NCBI GenBank assembly: GCA_015494395.1
Contig: WGBG01000008.1
Location: 1 to 32,056, forward strand
Length of the DNA: 32,056 nucleotides
Direction: 5' to 3'
Source: Deltaproteobacteria bacterium
GTDB taxonomy: Bacteria > Desulfobacterota > Dissulfuribacteria > Dissulfuribacterales > QOAL01
Shown: piece after piece, positions 8,009-15,421 of the stretch
How the letters are laid out: every line of letters begins with the position of its first letter
Numbering within the stretch: position 1 is the first letter of the stretch
Made by a program: the position numbers and the translations under genes
The notes under the pieces: model-generated
Databases searched by the model: none
What the model was told of the DNA's origin: nothing
Seen by the model: the letters and a program-made list of their open reading frames with translations, nothing else

Positions 8009-9544
8009 ATGATTGACCATTTTGATCCCCTAATGGTGGACTGGGCAAGGGCACAATTTGCTCTCACTGCCATGTACCACTGGATTTTTGTACCGCTAAC
8101 GCTTGGGCTTTCCTTCCTGTGTGCCTTTTTTGAAACCATTTATGTCCGGACAAAAAATGAGGATTGGAAACGCCTTACAAGGTTCTGGATGAAGCTCTTT
8201 GGCATCAACTTTGCCATCGGAGTCGCCACTGGCATCATCCTTGAATTTGAGTTCGGCACGAACTGGTCAAATTACTCCTGGATGGTTGGGGACATCTTCG
8301 GTGCGCCGCTTGCCATTGAGGGAATCGTAGCCTTCTTTCTGGAAGCTACCTTTTTTGCAGTTATGTTCTTTGGCTGGGACAGGGTGTCAAAACGGTTTCA
8401 CCTTGTGTCAACCTGGATGGTTGCAATAGGCTCAAATCTTTCAGCCCTGTGGATACTTGTAGCAAACGCGTGGATGCAGCACCCCACCGGCATGAAGTTC
8501 AATCCTGATGCCGCACGGTTTGAAATGCAGAACGTCATGGAGGTTATTCTATCCCCTGTTGCCATAAGCAAGTTTACCCATACAACCAGCTCAAGTTTCC
8601 TGTTAGCCTCTCTTTTCGTCATTTCGGTTTCCTGTTGGTATCTTCTTAAAAAACGTCACGTCCTACTTGCAAAACGCAGCATCACCGTGGCTGCAATGTT
8701 TGGTCTGATTGCAGCCCTTTTCACCGCAGGCACAGGAGATGAAGCGGCCTATTCAGTTGCAAAGTACCAGCCCATGAAGCTTGCAGCATTTGAAGGCCTG
8801 TGGCATGGAGAAAAAGGCGCTGGAATAGTTGCAGCAGGAATACCAAACCCTGACAAAAAACCAGGTGACTCCAAGGAAGCGTTCAGCTTTGAAGTCAGGA
8901 TTCCGGGCCTGCTATCAATCCTTGCCAAACGCTCTGCATCTGCCTATGTCCCAGGCGTTAATGACCTTGTATTCGGCAATCCTGATCATGGCATTGTAGG
9001 CGCAGAACAACGTATAGAGCTTGGCAAAAAGGCAATCACCGCCCTTGCAGAATACAAAAAGGCCCAGAAGAACAAGGATACAGCAGGAATGGAGACAGCC
9101 CTTGCCGCATTTGACCAATACAGAGAGCACCTTGGCTACGGGTATCTGTCCGATCCGGCTGAGGCAGTTCCACCTGTTGCAATATCCTTCTATTCATTCC
9201 ATATCATGGTGATATTGGGCACATTCTTCATATTTCTGTGCATCGCATTTCTGGCAGGCGCCTTGAAGGGAAAACTGGAAGACCTCACAGTCCTTCAGCT
9301 TGCCGGAGTTACGGCCTTTTTCCTGGCATTGATAGCCTCCCAGGCAGGCTGGGTGGTTGCAGAGGTTGGCAGGCAGCCCTGGACAATTCAGGACCTCCTT
9401 CCGGTAAGCGTAGCACGTTCCAACCTTACGGCAGATACGGTAAAGACAACATTTTTCATGTTTCTTGGGCTGTTTACACTGCTTCTTCTTGCAGAAATCA
9501 GGATTATGACTACGCAAATTGGCAAAGGACCAGAGGAGGACTAG
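8009..9544 (+). CDS. cydA: Cytochrome bd quinol oxidase subunit I
   Basis: 511 aa, inner membrane, about nine transmembrane helices. It oxidises quinol and reduces O2 to water with haems b558, b595 and d. Expected ligands and proton-path residues are present: H24 in AMYHWIFVP (E. coli H19), E104 in LAIEGIVAFF and E112 in FLEAT (E99/E107), H191 in KFTHTTSSS (H186), and a Met in YSFHIMVILG (M393). The region between about residues 270 and 385 is long, so the quinol-binding Q-loop seems to be of the long, E. coli-like class. The start has GGAGG (AAATGGAGGTGCCAAC) before the ATG. cydB starts 5 bases after the stop. Regulation by the upstream Rrf2 protein is likely, but a MITE-like element has inserted just upstream. 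Confidence 0.97.
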   Translation: MIDHFDPLMVDWARAQFALTAMYHWIFVPLTLGLSFLCAFFETIYVRTKNEDWKRLTRFWMKLFGINFAIGVATGIILEFEFGTNWSNYSWMVGDIFGAPLAIEGIVAFFLEATFFAVMFFGWDRVSKRFHLVSTWMVAIGSNLSALWILVANAWMQHPTGMKFNPDAARFEMQNVMEVILSPVAISKFTHTTSSSFLLASLFVISVSCWYLLKKRHVLLAKRSITVAAMFGLIAALFTAGTGDEAAYSVAKYQPMKLAAFEGLWHGEKGAGIVAAGIPNPDKKPGDSKEAFSFEVRIPGLLSILAKRSASAYVPGVNDLVFGNPDHGIVGAEQRIELGKKAITALAEYKKAQKNKDTAGMETALAAFDQYREHLGYGYLSDPAEAVPPVAISFYSFHIMVILGTFFIFLCIAFLAGALKGKLEDLTVLQLAGVTAFFLALIASQAGWVVAEVGRQPWTIQDLLPVSVARSNLTADTVKTTFFMFLGLFTLLLLAEIRIMTTQIGKGPEED

Positions 9545-9548
9545 GCTA

Positions 9549-10688
9549 ATGATAGGAAACCTTGATACAGCACTGCTTCAACACTTATGGTGGCTTTTAT
9601 GCTCAGTTGTAGGTTCCCTCTTCCTGTTCCTTACCTTTGTCCAGGGAGGCCAGACCCTTTTGTGGCAGATTGCAAAAACAGACATTGAAAAGGATATGGT
9701 TATCAACTCGCTTGGAAGAAAGTGGGAGCTTACCTTTACCACCCTTGTCCTGTTTGGCGGCGCGCTTTTTGCCGCATTTCCAAAGTTTTATGCCACCAGT
9801 TTTGGTGGGGCATACTGGGTGTGGATGGTGATACTTTTTACTTTTATCATCCAAGCAGTCAGTTATGAGTACAGGAAAAAACCGGGGAACCTGCTTGGAA
9901 AATGGACTTATGAACTGTTTCTATTTATTAACGGAAGCCTTGGAATACTGCTTATTGGCGCAGCCATAGGCACCTTTTTTTCAGGCTCCAACTTTGTTCT
10001 GAACGACTACAACCTTGTAAAATGGACATCTTCACTGAGGGGGCTTGAGGCAGCATTCAACTTCTTTAATCTATCTCTTGGTGTCTTCCTGGCATTCCAT
10101 GCCAGGACCCTTGGCTCCCTTTACCTCACCAACAACCTGGACTTTACCGGCATGCCTGAGTTTGAAAAAAGGGTAAGAACCGGTGCACTTGTCAACCTGC
10201 TGTGCGGCCTCCCCTTTTTGCTCTATGTCCTTGGCATGCTTGCCTTTATGAAGGGATATGCCATTGACCAGGATACAGGCATGGTGTTCATGGAGTCTGG
10301 CAAATATCTCCATAACCTACTTGCAATGCCTGCAGTATCTGCAATGCTGGCGGGCGGGCTGGTCCTGGTCATTGCCGGGGTTGTGCTGAATGCCTTTTCC
10401 CGGAGCCGGGCTGGAATCTGGCTTGCAGGGCCGGGCACGGTACTTACAGGTCTTGCGCTGCTGCTGACTGCAGGCTACAACAACACACCGTTTTATCCAT
10501 CCAAGGCAGATCTGCAGTCCAGCCTCACCATTTTTAATGCATCAAGCAGTCACTATACACTTACTGCAATGACATACGTTGCAATGGTGATCCCGGTGGT
10601 GCTGGCATATATAGCCTGGGTCTGGTACCTGATGGATCGTGGAAAGATAAAGGCAGAAGATGTTACTGCTCAAGAGGACAGTTATTAA
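9549..10688 (+). CDS. cydB: Cytochrome bd quinol oxidase subunit II
   Basis: 379 aa from the ATG at 9549 (MIGNLDTALLQHLWWLL). A GTG/ATG further upstream in the same frame would overlap cydA, while GAGGAGGACTAGG gives a good ribosome site for 9549. The protein has about eight transmembrane helices in the pseudo-symmetric CydB fold and carries no haem itself. It is part of the CydAB heterodimer in the inner membrane. The family signature FVQGGQTLLWQIA and the conserved WE of RKWELTF are visible near residues 30-60. It is tightly coupled to cydA (4-base gap). A perfect hairpin and a 30-codon gene follow. Confidence 0.95.
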   Translation: MIGNLDTALLQHLWWLLCSVVGSLFLFLTFVQGGQTLLWQIAKTDIEKDMVINSLGRKWELTFTTLVLFGGALFAAFPKFYATSFGGAYWVWMVILFTFIIQAVSYEYRKKPGNLLGKWTYELFLFINGSLGILLIGAAIGTFFSGSNFVLNDYNLVKWTSSLRGLEAAFNFFNLSLGVFLAFHARTLGSLYLTNNLDFTGMPEFEKRVRTGALVNLLCGLPFLLYVLGMLAFMKGYAIDQDTGMVFMESGKYLHNLLAMPAVSAMLAGGLVLVIAGVVLNAFSRSRAGIWLAGPGTVLTGLALLLTAGYNNTPFYPSKADLQSSLTIFNASSSHYTLTAMTYVAMVIPVVLAYIAWVWYLMDRGKIKAEDVTAQEDSY

Positions 10689-10697
10689 AGTGTATCA

Positions 10698-10729
10698 GCC
10701 TGTTCCCAGACTCCAGGTTGGGAACAGGC
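10698..10729. repeat. Perfect hairpin after cydB (GTTCCCA/TGGGAAC palindrome family)
   Basis: Arms GCCTGTTCCCA (10698-10708) and TGGGAACAGGC (10719-10729) are perfect inverted repeats with a 10-base loop. No U-tract follows, so it is a weak terminator candidate. It may instead stabilise or process the cydAB message before the small downstream frame. A related palindrome sits at 30954-30977. Confidence 0.7.
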
Positions 10730-10772
10730 AAAACAGAAAATTGAACTGGTACAAAAAACGAGAGGTTGACAA

Positions 10773-10865
10773 ATGGAAATATTTCTTATTATCGCATGGA
10801 TTGTAATGATTATTATCTCCTACAGGCTATCCTTAACGGCTCTTGATAAGGCAGGGCTCCTGTAA
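10773..10865 (+). CDS. 30-residue single-helix membrane peptide, CydX-like position
   Basis: The frame encodes MEIFLIIAWIVMIIISYRLS followed by LTALDKAGLL. It has one hydrophobic helix (residues 3-16) and a short charged C-terminal tail. An AGAGG site lies 6 bases before the ATG. It sits directly after cydB, the usual place for CydX-type peptides that stabilise CydAB. It lacks the MWYFAW start of E. coli CydX, so homology to that family is not shown. It could be a distinct bd-oxidase accessory peptide. It is too short to be statistically safe, but position, helix and ribosome site agree. Confidence 0.6.
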   Translation: MEIFLIIAWIVMIIISYRLSLTALDKAGLL

Positions 10866-10895
10866 ACAGGCCTTGCAATCCATAACATCATCCAG

Positions 10896-12221
10896 TCACC
10901 TGGCTGCCATAACCCTGGGCAGCCAGGTTGCCACCTCTGGCCACGCTATAATTATCCCCAACACCACAACCTGAAGAATCACAAACGGAACGATTCCCCT
11001 GTAAATCTCAGTGGTCTCTATGCCTGGCGGAGATACTCCCTTTAGATAAAAGAGTGCAAAGCCAAAGGGAGGGGTGAGGAAAGAGGTCTGGAGGTTTACA
11101 GCAAAAAGTATTGCAAACCACACCGGATCAAACCCAAGGGACTTCATTACAGGAGCAAGCACGGGGATGTGAATGAATGTTATCTCTATAAAATCAAGGA
11201 AGAAGCCTGCAATGAAGATCACGAGCATCACTGTAAAAAGAACGCCCCATTTTTCAAAAGGTATGTGAACCAAAAATTCCCGTATGACCACGTCACCACC
11301 CAGCCCGCGAAATACCAGTCCAAAGGCAGCAGCCCCGGCAAGGATTATAAAAACCATGCTGGTAAGCTGCGTGGTTGTCTCCATTACCTGTCTCAGGACA
11401 TCCATAGAAAACTTTCTGTTTGCCACACAGAGCAGGGTTGCGCCTGCTGCCCCAACACCTGCTGCCTCGGTTGGTGAGGCAATGCCAGCAAAAATGGAAC
11501 CCAGTACCAGGATCATCAACAGCAATGGCGGAACCAGTGCCTTAAGCACGTAGAGGGCAAGACCTTTCCCGTGTCCTGGAGAATCGTCCTCAGGTTTGTA
11601 CAGCACTGGTGGGGCAGCCTCCGGCTTCCAGGCGGAAAAAAGCAGGATGTAGATTATATAGACCACTACGAGGAGCAAGCCGGGGATTACTGCACCAACA
11701 AACAAATCGCCCACAGATACACCGATTATGTCACCAAGGAGCACCAGCACGATACTTGGCGGAATAATTTGCCCCAAAGTTCCTGATGCCGCTATGGTGC
11801 CGGTTGCAAGTTCATGCTGATATCGGTTATCCATCATGGTGGGAAGGGCAAGAAGTCCCATAGTTACCACCGTTGCCCCAACTATTCCGGTTGAGGCGCC
11901 CAAAAGTGCCCCCACCACAACAACGGCAACAGCAAGCCCGCCTCTAAGCCTTCCAAAAACCATTGCCATTGCCCTGAGCAGATTTGAAGCAAGGCCGGAG
12001 CGTTCAAGCATCACCCCCATAAAGATAAAGAGGGGCACTGCTATCAGGGTATAGTTTGTCATAATGCCCCATATACGCATGGGGAGCATATTAAAAAATC
12101 CCCAGTCAAGACCTATCAAACCAAAGACTAGGGCGGTGCCAAGCAGGGTAAATGCAACAGGAAAGCCGACAAGAAGAAGTATGGTGAGGGCAAGAAACAT
12201 CCAGGCAGCAAGATAGTCCAT
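10896..12221 (-). CDS. dctM: TRAP transporter large permease subunit (DctM)
   Basis: 441 aa. It is the large membrane subunit of a tripartite ATP-independent periplasmic transporter, which moves organic acids using an ion gradient. It has about twelve hydrophobic helices. Family signatures: PLFIFMGVMLERSGLA near 65-85, GASTGIVGATVVTMG near 115, SGTLGQIIPPSIVLVLLGDI near 145, and LQTSFLTPPFGFALFYL near the end. The start is set at 12221: the ATG overlaps the dctQ stop as TGATG and has GGAGGAG in front. A frame extension upstream would lie inside dctQ. No periplasmic DctP solute-binding gene is present on either side, so the substrate is unknown and the binding protein must be encoded elsewhere. 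Confidence 0.93.
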   Translation of the reverse strand: MDYLAAWMFLALTILLLVGFPVAFTLLGTALVFGLIGLDWGFFNMLPMRIWGIMTNYTLIAVPLFIFMGVMLERSGLASNLLRAMAMVFGRLRGGLAVAVVVVGALLGASTGIVGATVVTMGLLALPTMMDNRYQHELATGTIAASGTLGQIIPPSIVLVLLGDIIGVSVGDLFVGAVIPGLLLVVVYIIYILLFSAWKPEAAPPVLYKPEDDSPGHGKGLALYVLKALVPPLLLMILVLGSIFAGIASPTEAAGVGAAGATLLCVANRKFSMDVLRQVMETTTQLTSMVFIILAGAAAFGLVFRGLGGDVVIREFLVHIPFEKWGVLFTVMLVIFIAGFFLDFIEITFIHIPVLAPVMKSLGFDPVWFAILFAVNLQTSFLTPPFGFALFYLKGVSPPGIETTEIYRGIVPFVILQVVVLGIIIAWPEVATWLPRVMAAR

Positions 12222-12772
12222 CAGCACTCCTCCGTTTCCTGTCCGGCACAAGGCATGGCATCATGCTCAACCCCTGCAATGTCCAGCAGGCTGTGAATAA
12301 GAAGTGAAATTCCCTGTAGAGCCATAAGGGCAAATGCTGCCGGGATTGCAGCCTTCAGGATGTAGCGGCCAGGAAGCCCGCCGGGGTCCGGGGACATCTC
12401 GTGCATCATAAATGATGAATGAACGAAGGGAATTGAGGTTGAGATTACCAGATAACAGCCTGGAAAGAGAAGCAGCACAGAGCCAATCAGGTTAATCCAT
12501 GCCCTGCCCTTTTTACCCAGTCGCTGATAGATAACATCAACCCTGACGTGCCCGTTGTGTCTCAGGGTGTACGCACCTCCAAGCAGGAAAATCAGTGCAA
12601 AGAGATGCCACTCAAGCTCCTGAAGCGCCACAAAACTCATGTGAAAGAGATAGCGCATAATCACATCTGCTGTAACAAGGAGCACAAGCAGAAAGACAAG
12701 CCAGGAAACTGCCCGGCCAATACACTCACTTATACTGTCTATAATCGCCGACAATCTCAAAAAGAATCTCAT
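12221..12772 (-). CDS. dctQ: TRAP transporter small permease subunit (DctQ)
   Basis: 183 aa from the ATG at 12772 (MRFFLRLSAIIDSISE). The frame continues upstream to a TTG, but that start would lie in the adk terminator, so I prefer the ATG. It has four membrane helices, with the DctQ signature FVALQELEWHLFALIFLLGG followed by AYTLRHNGHVRVDVIY near residues 55-90. It forms the membrane complex with DctM, and its stop overlaps the dctM start, which points to translational coupling. The C-terminal tail after about residue 165 is Cys/Glu-rich and unremarkable. No clear promoter was identified in the short gap after the adk terminator. Confidence 0.9.
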   Translation of the reverse strand: MRFFLRLSAIIDSISECIGRAVSWLVFLLVLLVTADVIMRYLFHMSFVALQELEWHLFALIFLLGGAYTLRHNGHVRVDVIYQRLGKKGRAWINLIGSVLLLFPGCYLVISTSIPFVHSSFMMHEMSPDPGGLPGRYILKAAIPAAFALMALQGISLLIHSLLDIAGVEHDAMPCAGQETEEC

Positions 12773-12801
12773 AACACAGCCCAGGGGGGAAGCGGATTCA
12801 C

Positions 12802-12837
12802 AAAAAAGGGGCAGAAGCCCTTGCAAGGCCCTGCCCC
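12802..12837 (-). terminator. Rho-independent terminator of adk
   Basis: On the minus strand, GGGGCAG and CTGCCCC (12808-12814 and 12831-12837) bracket inner CCTTGCAAGG pairing and are followed by TTTTTT. It is located 45 bases after the adk stop and overlaps the start region of dctQ's transcript. Confidence 0.85.
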
Positions 12838-12881
12838 CGAAACTGTTATCTAAAACTTAAACCCTAAACAAACAGGGTGCG

Positions 12882-13559
12882 TTACTTGAGCTCTTTCATT
12901 ATGGCTTCTGTAACTTCCTTGATGGAAGGCCGACCATCAACAGATATTACCTTGGGACCATCAAGCTGCTTGAAGTAGTTAACAGCAGCCATGGTACCTG
13001 TCTTGTCGTCATAGTAGATGTCATGACGCTTGTCGATTGCTGCATCATCCTGGTCATCAGCCCTTGTCTTGAGGTCACCGCCACATACGCGGCATACCAG
13101 CTTGCCGTCCTTTTCTACAGGCTTGATTGCATCAAAGGCAATGTGGTTTGGATGATTAGGATCATTTACACAGAGCCTGCGGCCAGTAATGCGGAGCTTT
13201 GCAACATCCCTTGGAAGGACTATCTCGATTACGTAGTCAAGATTGATCCCCTCGTCCTTCAGAGCCTTTGCAAGAGTCTCGGCCTGAACCTTGTTTCTGG
13301 GGAAACCATCGAGAATCCAGCCGTTCTTACAGTCGTCTTCCTTGAGGCGGTTGAGGATCATTGGAATAGTGATATCATCCGGTACCAGATCACCCCTGTC
13401 GATATACTCCTTGGCCTTTTTCCCAAGCTCTGTTCCCTCTCCGATGTTCTTACGGAAAATGGCGCCTGACTCGATGTGAGGAAGGTTAAACTTCTCTTTA
13501 ATAATAGCACCCTGTGTTCCCTTGCCGCTTCCGTTAGGTCCAAAGATCAAAATGTTCAT
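12882..13559 (-). CDS. adk: Adenylate kinase
   Basis: 225 aa. It catalyses ATP + AMP = 2 ADP in the cytoplasm. It has the P-loop GPNGSGKGTQ (7-16), the AMP-binding SGAIFRKNI near 31, DGFPRNK near 84, and the LID domain starting at GRR (126-128). The LID is of the long type and contains C130, C156 and C159; with D133 these could bind a structural metal, although the usual four-Cys set is incomplete. The strand end ADDQDD...DKRHDIYY carries the conserved Arg. A GGAGGAG site precedes the ATG at 13559. The gene is followed by its own terminator and is probably a single-gene unit. The 220 bases upstream (13560-13782) show no gene. Confidence 0.93.
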   Translation of the reverse strand: MNILIFGPNGSGKGTQGAIIKEKFNLPHIESGAIFRKNIGEGTELGKKAKEYIDRGDLVPDDITIPMILNRLKEDDCKNGWILDGFPRNKVQAETLAKALKDEGINLDYVIEIVLPRDVAKLRITGRRLCVNDPNHPNHIAFDAIKPVEKDGKLVCRVCGGDLKTRADDQDDAAIDKRHDIYYDDKTGTMAAVNYFKQLDGPKVISVDGRPSIKEVTEAIMKELK

Positions 13560-13782
13560 AAAGGTCTCCTCCGTAGAAAGTTTTGATTAACCGGCCAACT
13601 TCAAGTTTGCCAGCATGTGAGTAAATTGGAGTTTCCGCATCTGACAAGCCATTCCTTCATAAAATGAACAGGCATTCAGAGATATTCATTACTTATTAAC
13701 TCTCATTTCAGTTAATATCAAGCATTATCATAATTTTGGATGCCATTGCAGATAAAACGCATCAAGCCAAGTAATTTTCAGG

Positions 13783-14161
13783 GTATCTATTCAGCGTGGT
13801 AAATGGTCTTGTTTTGGAGTGACTCTGACCTGAATTGAGCGTTTCAAAAGTTTGAAAAAATGTTTTTTTGCGACATTAAAAGCAGTTACATCTACAACTT
13901 TTGAAACCCTTCGGGATTGCCGTATTTACTGCATCTCCTTTGTCAGAGGAATCCCATATACCAACTTATTATGGGAATTCCTCTTTCGCGGATCTGCAGC
14001 AAATCCGACAATCGCTCAATCCAGGTCTGAATAATTTCGTAGTTTTTCTTGGTGAAGCGCAGCCATAAAATCGTGTCTGTTTGAGCGAGGTACGAGCGAG
14101 TTTCGCGATTTTGGCGGAGCAAGCAATGAGATTCCATTCTGGATGGTGGGTGAGCAGTTAC
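13783..14161. mobile_element. MITE-like element M1, copy 2, interrupted by element M2
   Basis: It starts with the same GTATCTATTCAGCGT as copy 1 at 7761 and follows it closely through GGTCTTGTTTTGGAGTGACT and, after an insertion, AATTTCGTAGTTTTTCTTGG and the GCGAGTTTCGCGATTTTGGC core. Its right end (AGCAGTTAC, 14153-14161) is diverged, and it has lost the inner inverted segment that copy 1 carries. The end touches the vapC stop codon (14162-14164). A 197-bp element with its own inverted ends sits inside (13829-14025). Confidence 0.78.
13829..14025. mobile_element. MITE-like element M2 nested in M1, with target-site duplication
   Basis: Terminal inverted repeats CCTGAATTGAGCG (13829-13841) and CGCTCAATCCAGG (14013-14025) match in 12 of 13 positions. 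TCTGA occurs directly on both sides (13824-13828 and 14026-14030). The other M1 copy, at 7761-7982, has the uninterrupted site (GAGTGACTCTGAAGAATTTC), so this is a filled/empty site pair. Inside are two further inverted repeats: GTTTCAAAAGT / ACTTTTGAAAC, and GAGGAATCCCATA with TATGGGAATTCCTC. No coding potential is credible at 197 bp. Confidence 0.9.
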
Positions 14162-14569
14162 TCAAATAGAGGCATCTTCCCAGTCTTCAAGTTTGATCCC
14201 TGTTATCCTGCTGAACTCATTTATATTATGTGTAACCAGAGTTGCGTCATAAGCCCTGGCTACCGCAGCTATCAGCATATCATTAGGGCCAATAAGCTTT
14301 CCCTGTGAAGTAAGATCCGCCCTTATAAGTCCGTATTCTTCAGCACATCGGTCATCGAACGGCAGGCTTGTAAGGGGAGCAAAAAAGAGTTTCAGACGAT
14401 TCAAATTGACCTCTACCTTTTGGCTGTTGCGGGCACCAAAGAGCAGTTCAGCCTTTACAATGCTGCATACGGCAATATCGGCAGGAGAATGAAGACGAAA
14501 ATGGCGTTCAATTTCAGGTGATTTTTCATTCAAAATATGAATACATACATTGGTATCAAGCAGCCACAT
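14162..14569 (-). CDS. vapC: VapC-type PIN-domain ribonuclease toxin
   Basis: 135 aa, typical size. PIN-domain metal-binding acids are visible: D5 in LLDTNVCI, E41 in KAELLFGAR and D97 in GPNDMLIAA, with the late TLVTHNINEF motif (N115/N117 replacing or accompanying the fourth acid). The enzyme would cleave RNA, often tRNA, when freed from its antitoxin. The ATG follows directly after the vapB stop (TAG then ATG, no gap), so the two are translationally linked. The stop codon abuts the right end of MITE-like element M1. All key residues are present, so the toxin looks intact. Confidence 0.93.
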   Translation of the reverse strand: MWLLDTNVCIHILNEKSPEIERHFRLHSPADIAVCSIVKAELLFGARNSQKVEVNLNRLKLFFAPLTSLPFDDRCAEEYGLIRADLTSQGKLIGPNDMLIAAVARAYDATLVTHNINEFSRITGIKLEDWEDASI

Positions 14570-14794
14570 CTACCGGAAATTCTCTCTTTTCTCCAGGCTT
14601 CCCTGTTCGGGACGCTCAAGGGGTCTGCCTTCCCACGAACCAAATATGTCAAAATAATTTTCTGGCCAGTCATCACCAATTTCTTTTTTTATAAGCCTTG
14701 CCAGATACTTTGAAACTGACAAGTGGGCATTATCAGCCTTTTGCTTGAGTTTGCAGGCTATTTGATCAGGAACGTAACAATGGAGCTGTGCCAT
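14570..14794 (-). CDS. vapB: VapB-type antitoxin
   Basis: 74 aa from the ATG at 14794 (MAQLHCYVPDQIACKLKQKA), with GGAGG 7 bases in front. The frame extends a further 21 codons upstream, but that part covers the promoter, so I reject the longer start. The N-terminal half looks like a ribbon-helix-helix DNA-binding domain (strand LHCYVP, helices around QIACKLKQKAD and SVSKYLARLIKKE). The C-terminal half, rich in Trp, Pro and acids (DDWPENYFDIFGSWEG), would wrap around VapC. It should neutralise VapC and repress the shared promoter. It is close to the CopG-like antitoxin type found with PIN toxins. Confidence 0.85.
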   Translation of the reverse strand: MAQLHCYVPDQIACKLKQKADNAHLSVSKYLARLIKKEIGDDWPENYFDIFGSWEGRPLERPEQGSLEKRENFR

Positions 14795-14818
14795 GAAAAT
14801 CCTCCAAATATATTCTAT

Positions 14819-14857
14819 GTATTTACTAAATACTAATTCAGTAACTTGCATTGTCAA
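14819..14857 (-). promoter_or_regulatory. vapBC promoter with overlapping palindrome operator
   Basis: On the minus strand, a perfect -35 TTGACA (14857-14852) is followed after 16 bases by TAGTAT (14835-14830). The -10 overlaps a 15-bp palindrome, GTATTTA-C-TAAATAC (14819-14833), a natural site for VapB autorepression. The ATG is 25 bases further down. Confidence 0.65.
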
Positions 14858-14870
14858 GATAAATGGACAT

Positions 14871-14938
14871 TGAACCTACCCTGAAATTGTGCAGACCCAG
14901 TTAAACCGCTTTTTGCAGTTCAAACCAATGTTCTTCAT
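14871..14938 (-). mobile_element. IS3-family right-end remnant (inverted copy)
   Basis: The reverse complement reads GAAGAACATTGGTTTGAACT then GCAAAAAGCGGTTTAACTGG and GTCTGCACAATTTCAGGGTA, nearly identical to 571-635. It holds the last codons of OrfB (…FELQKAV stop) and the right inverted repeat, whose outer tip is at 14871. It is not functional. Confidence 0.85.
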
Positions 14939-15004
14939 TGACCTTCCCCCGAAATTGTGGACAGTCCGAAAAGCTGTTACAACAGAGTCAGGAGGATTAT
15001 CATG
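14939..15004 (+). mobile_element. IS3-family left-end remnant
   Basis: TGACCTTCCCCCGAAATTGT (14939-14958) resembles the right inverted repeat TGAACCTACCCTGAAATTGT. It is followed by a leader ending in CAGGAGGATTATC and an ATG at 15002, the expected start of OrfA. The frame stops after two codons and the element is lost from there. It begins directly where the inverted right end stops, so one IS copy seems to have inserted in another, followed by deletion. Confidence 0.7.
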
Positions 15005-15020
15005 GTTTAGAAGAGAAGGA

Positions 15021-15073
15021 CATACACTCTATGTATAAGACGTGTTTGACGCTGACTTTTTACGAATCCATCA
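15021..15073 (-). mobile_element. Fragment of MITE-like element M3
   Basis: In reverse complement this reads TGATGGATTCGTAAAAAGTC and further on ACATAGAGTGTAT, matching the left half of the intact element at 19973-20030. Only one end is present, so it is a truncated relic. Confidence 0.75.
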
Positions 15074-15082
15074 TTTATTAGT

Positions 15083-15162
15083 ATTATGATAGAAAATATC
15101 AATAGACCCCACTACAAGGAGTTTCAACTTATAAAGTTCATGCCCATGCCGGGCGTACACAA
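15083..15162 (+). repeat. Dispersed repeat, copy B
   Basis: Shares ATGATAGAAA, a central TTTCA-CTTATAA-like part and CATGCCCATGCCGGGCGTAC with copy A at 267-350. It ends about 25 bases before the antitoxin start and opens a spurious in-frame extension of that gene. Confidence 0.65.
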
Positions 15163-15187
15163 AAAATTTAAGCCTGGAGAAATTGAG

Positions 15188-15421
15188 ATGAATATCGACC
15201 AATTAGCAAGTGAAGCACTGCGACTGGATCCGAAAGATAGGGCACTCCTGGCAGAGACGATATGGGAAAGTCTGGAAGATCCATACATCATAGGTTCAGG
15301 AATATCTGATGAGGAAGCTGTTAAGCTGGCAATAGAGAGGGACGACGAAATAAAAAATGCAAAGGTAACACCAATATCTCACAAAGAAATGATGGACAGG
15401 TTACGCAGGGATGAGAATTGA
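15188..15421 (+). CDS. Putative addiction-module antitoxin (Unstab_antitox type)
   Basis: 77 aa, starting MNIDQLASEALRLDPKDRAL. The pattern of a short N-terminal helix, LxPKDRALLAETIWESLED, acidic middle and RRD-rich end is that of the TIGR02574 family of small antitoxins paired with RelE/ParE-like toxins. The ATG at 15188 has GGAG 8 bases upstream. The frame is open back to 15086, but that part lies in the dispersed repeat and is not coding. The 3' end overlaps the start of the toxin frame by 11 bases, the usual arrangement. The toxin frame is broken, so the antitoxin may be an orphan that still guards against related toxins elsewhere. Confidence 0.82.
   Translation: MNIDQLASEALRLDPKDRALLAETIWESLEDPYIIGSGISDEEAVKLAIERDDEIKNAKVTPISHKEMMDRLRRDEN

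Noticed and set aside
13852-14034. 60-codon frame in the M2 insertion
   Set aside because: Spans internal inverted repeats of a 197-bp element and has no family resemblance.
15086-15187. N-terminal extension of the antitoxin frame
   Set aside because: It is dispersed-repeat sequence shared with 267-350; the good ribosome site supports the ATG at 15188.
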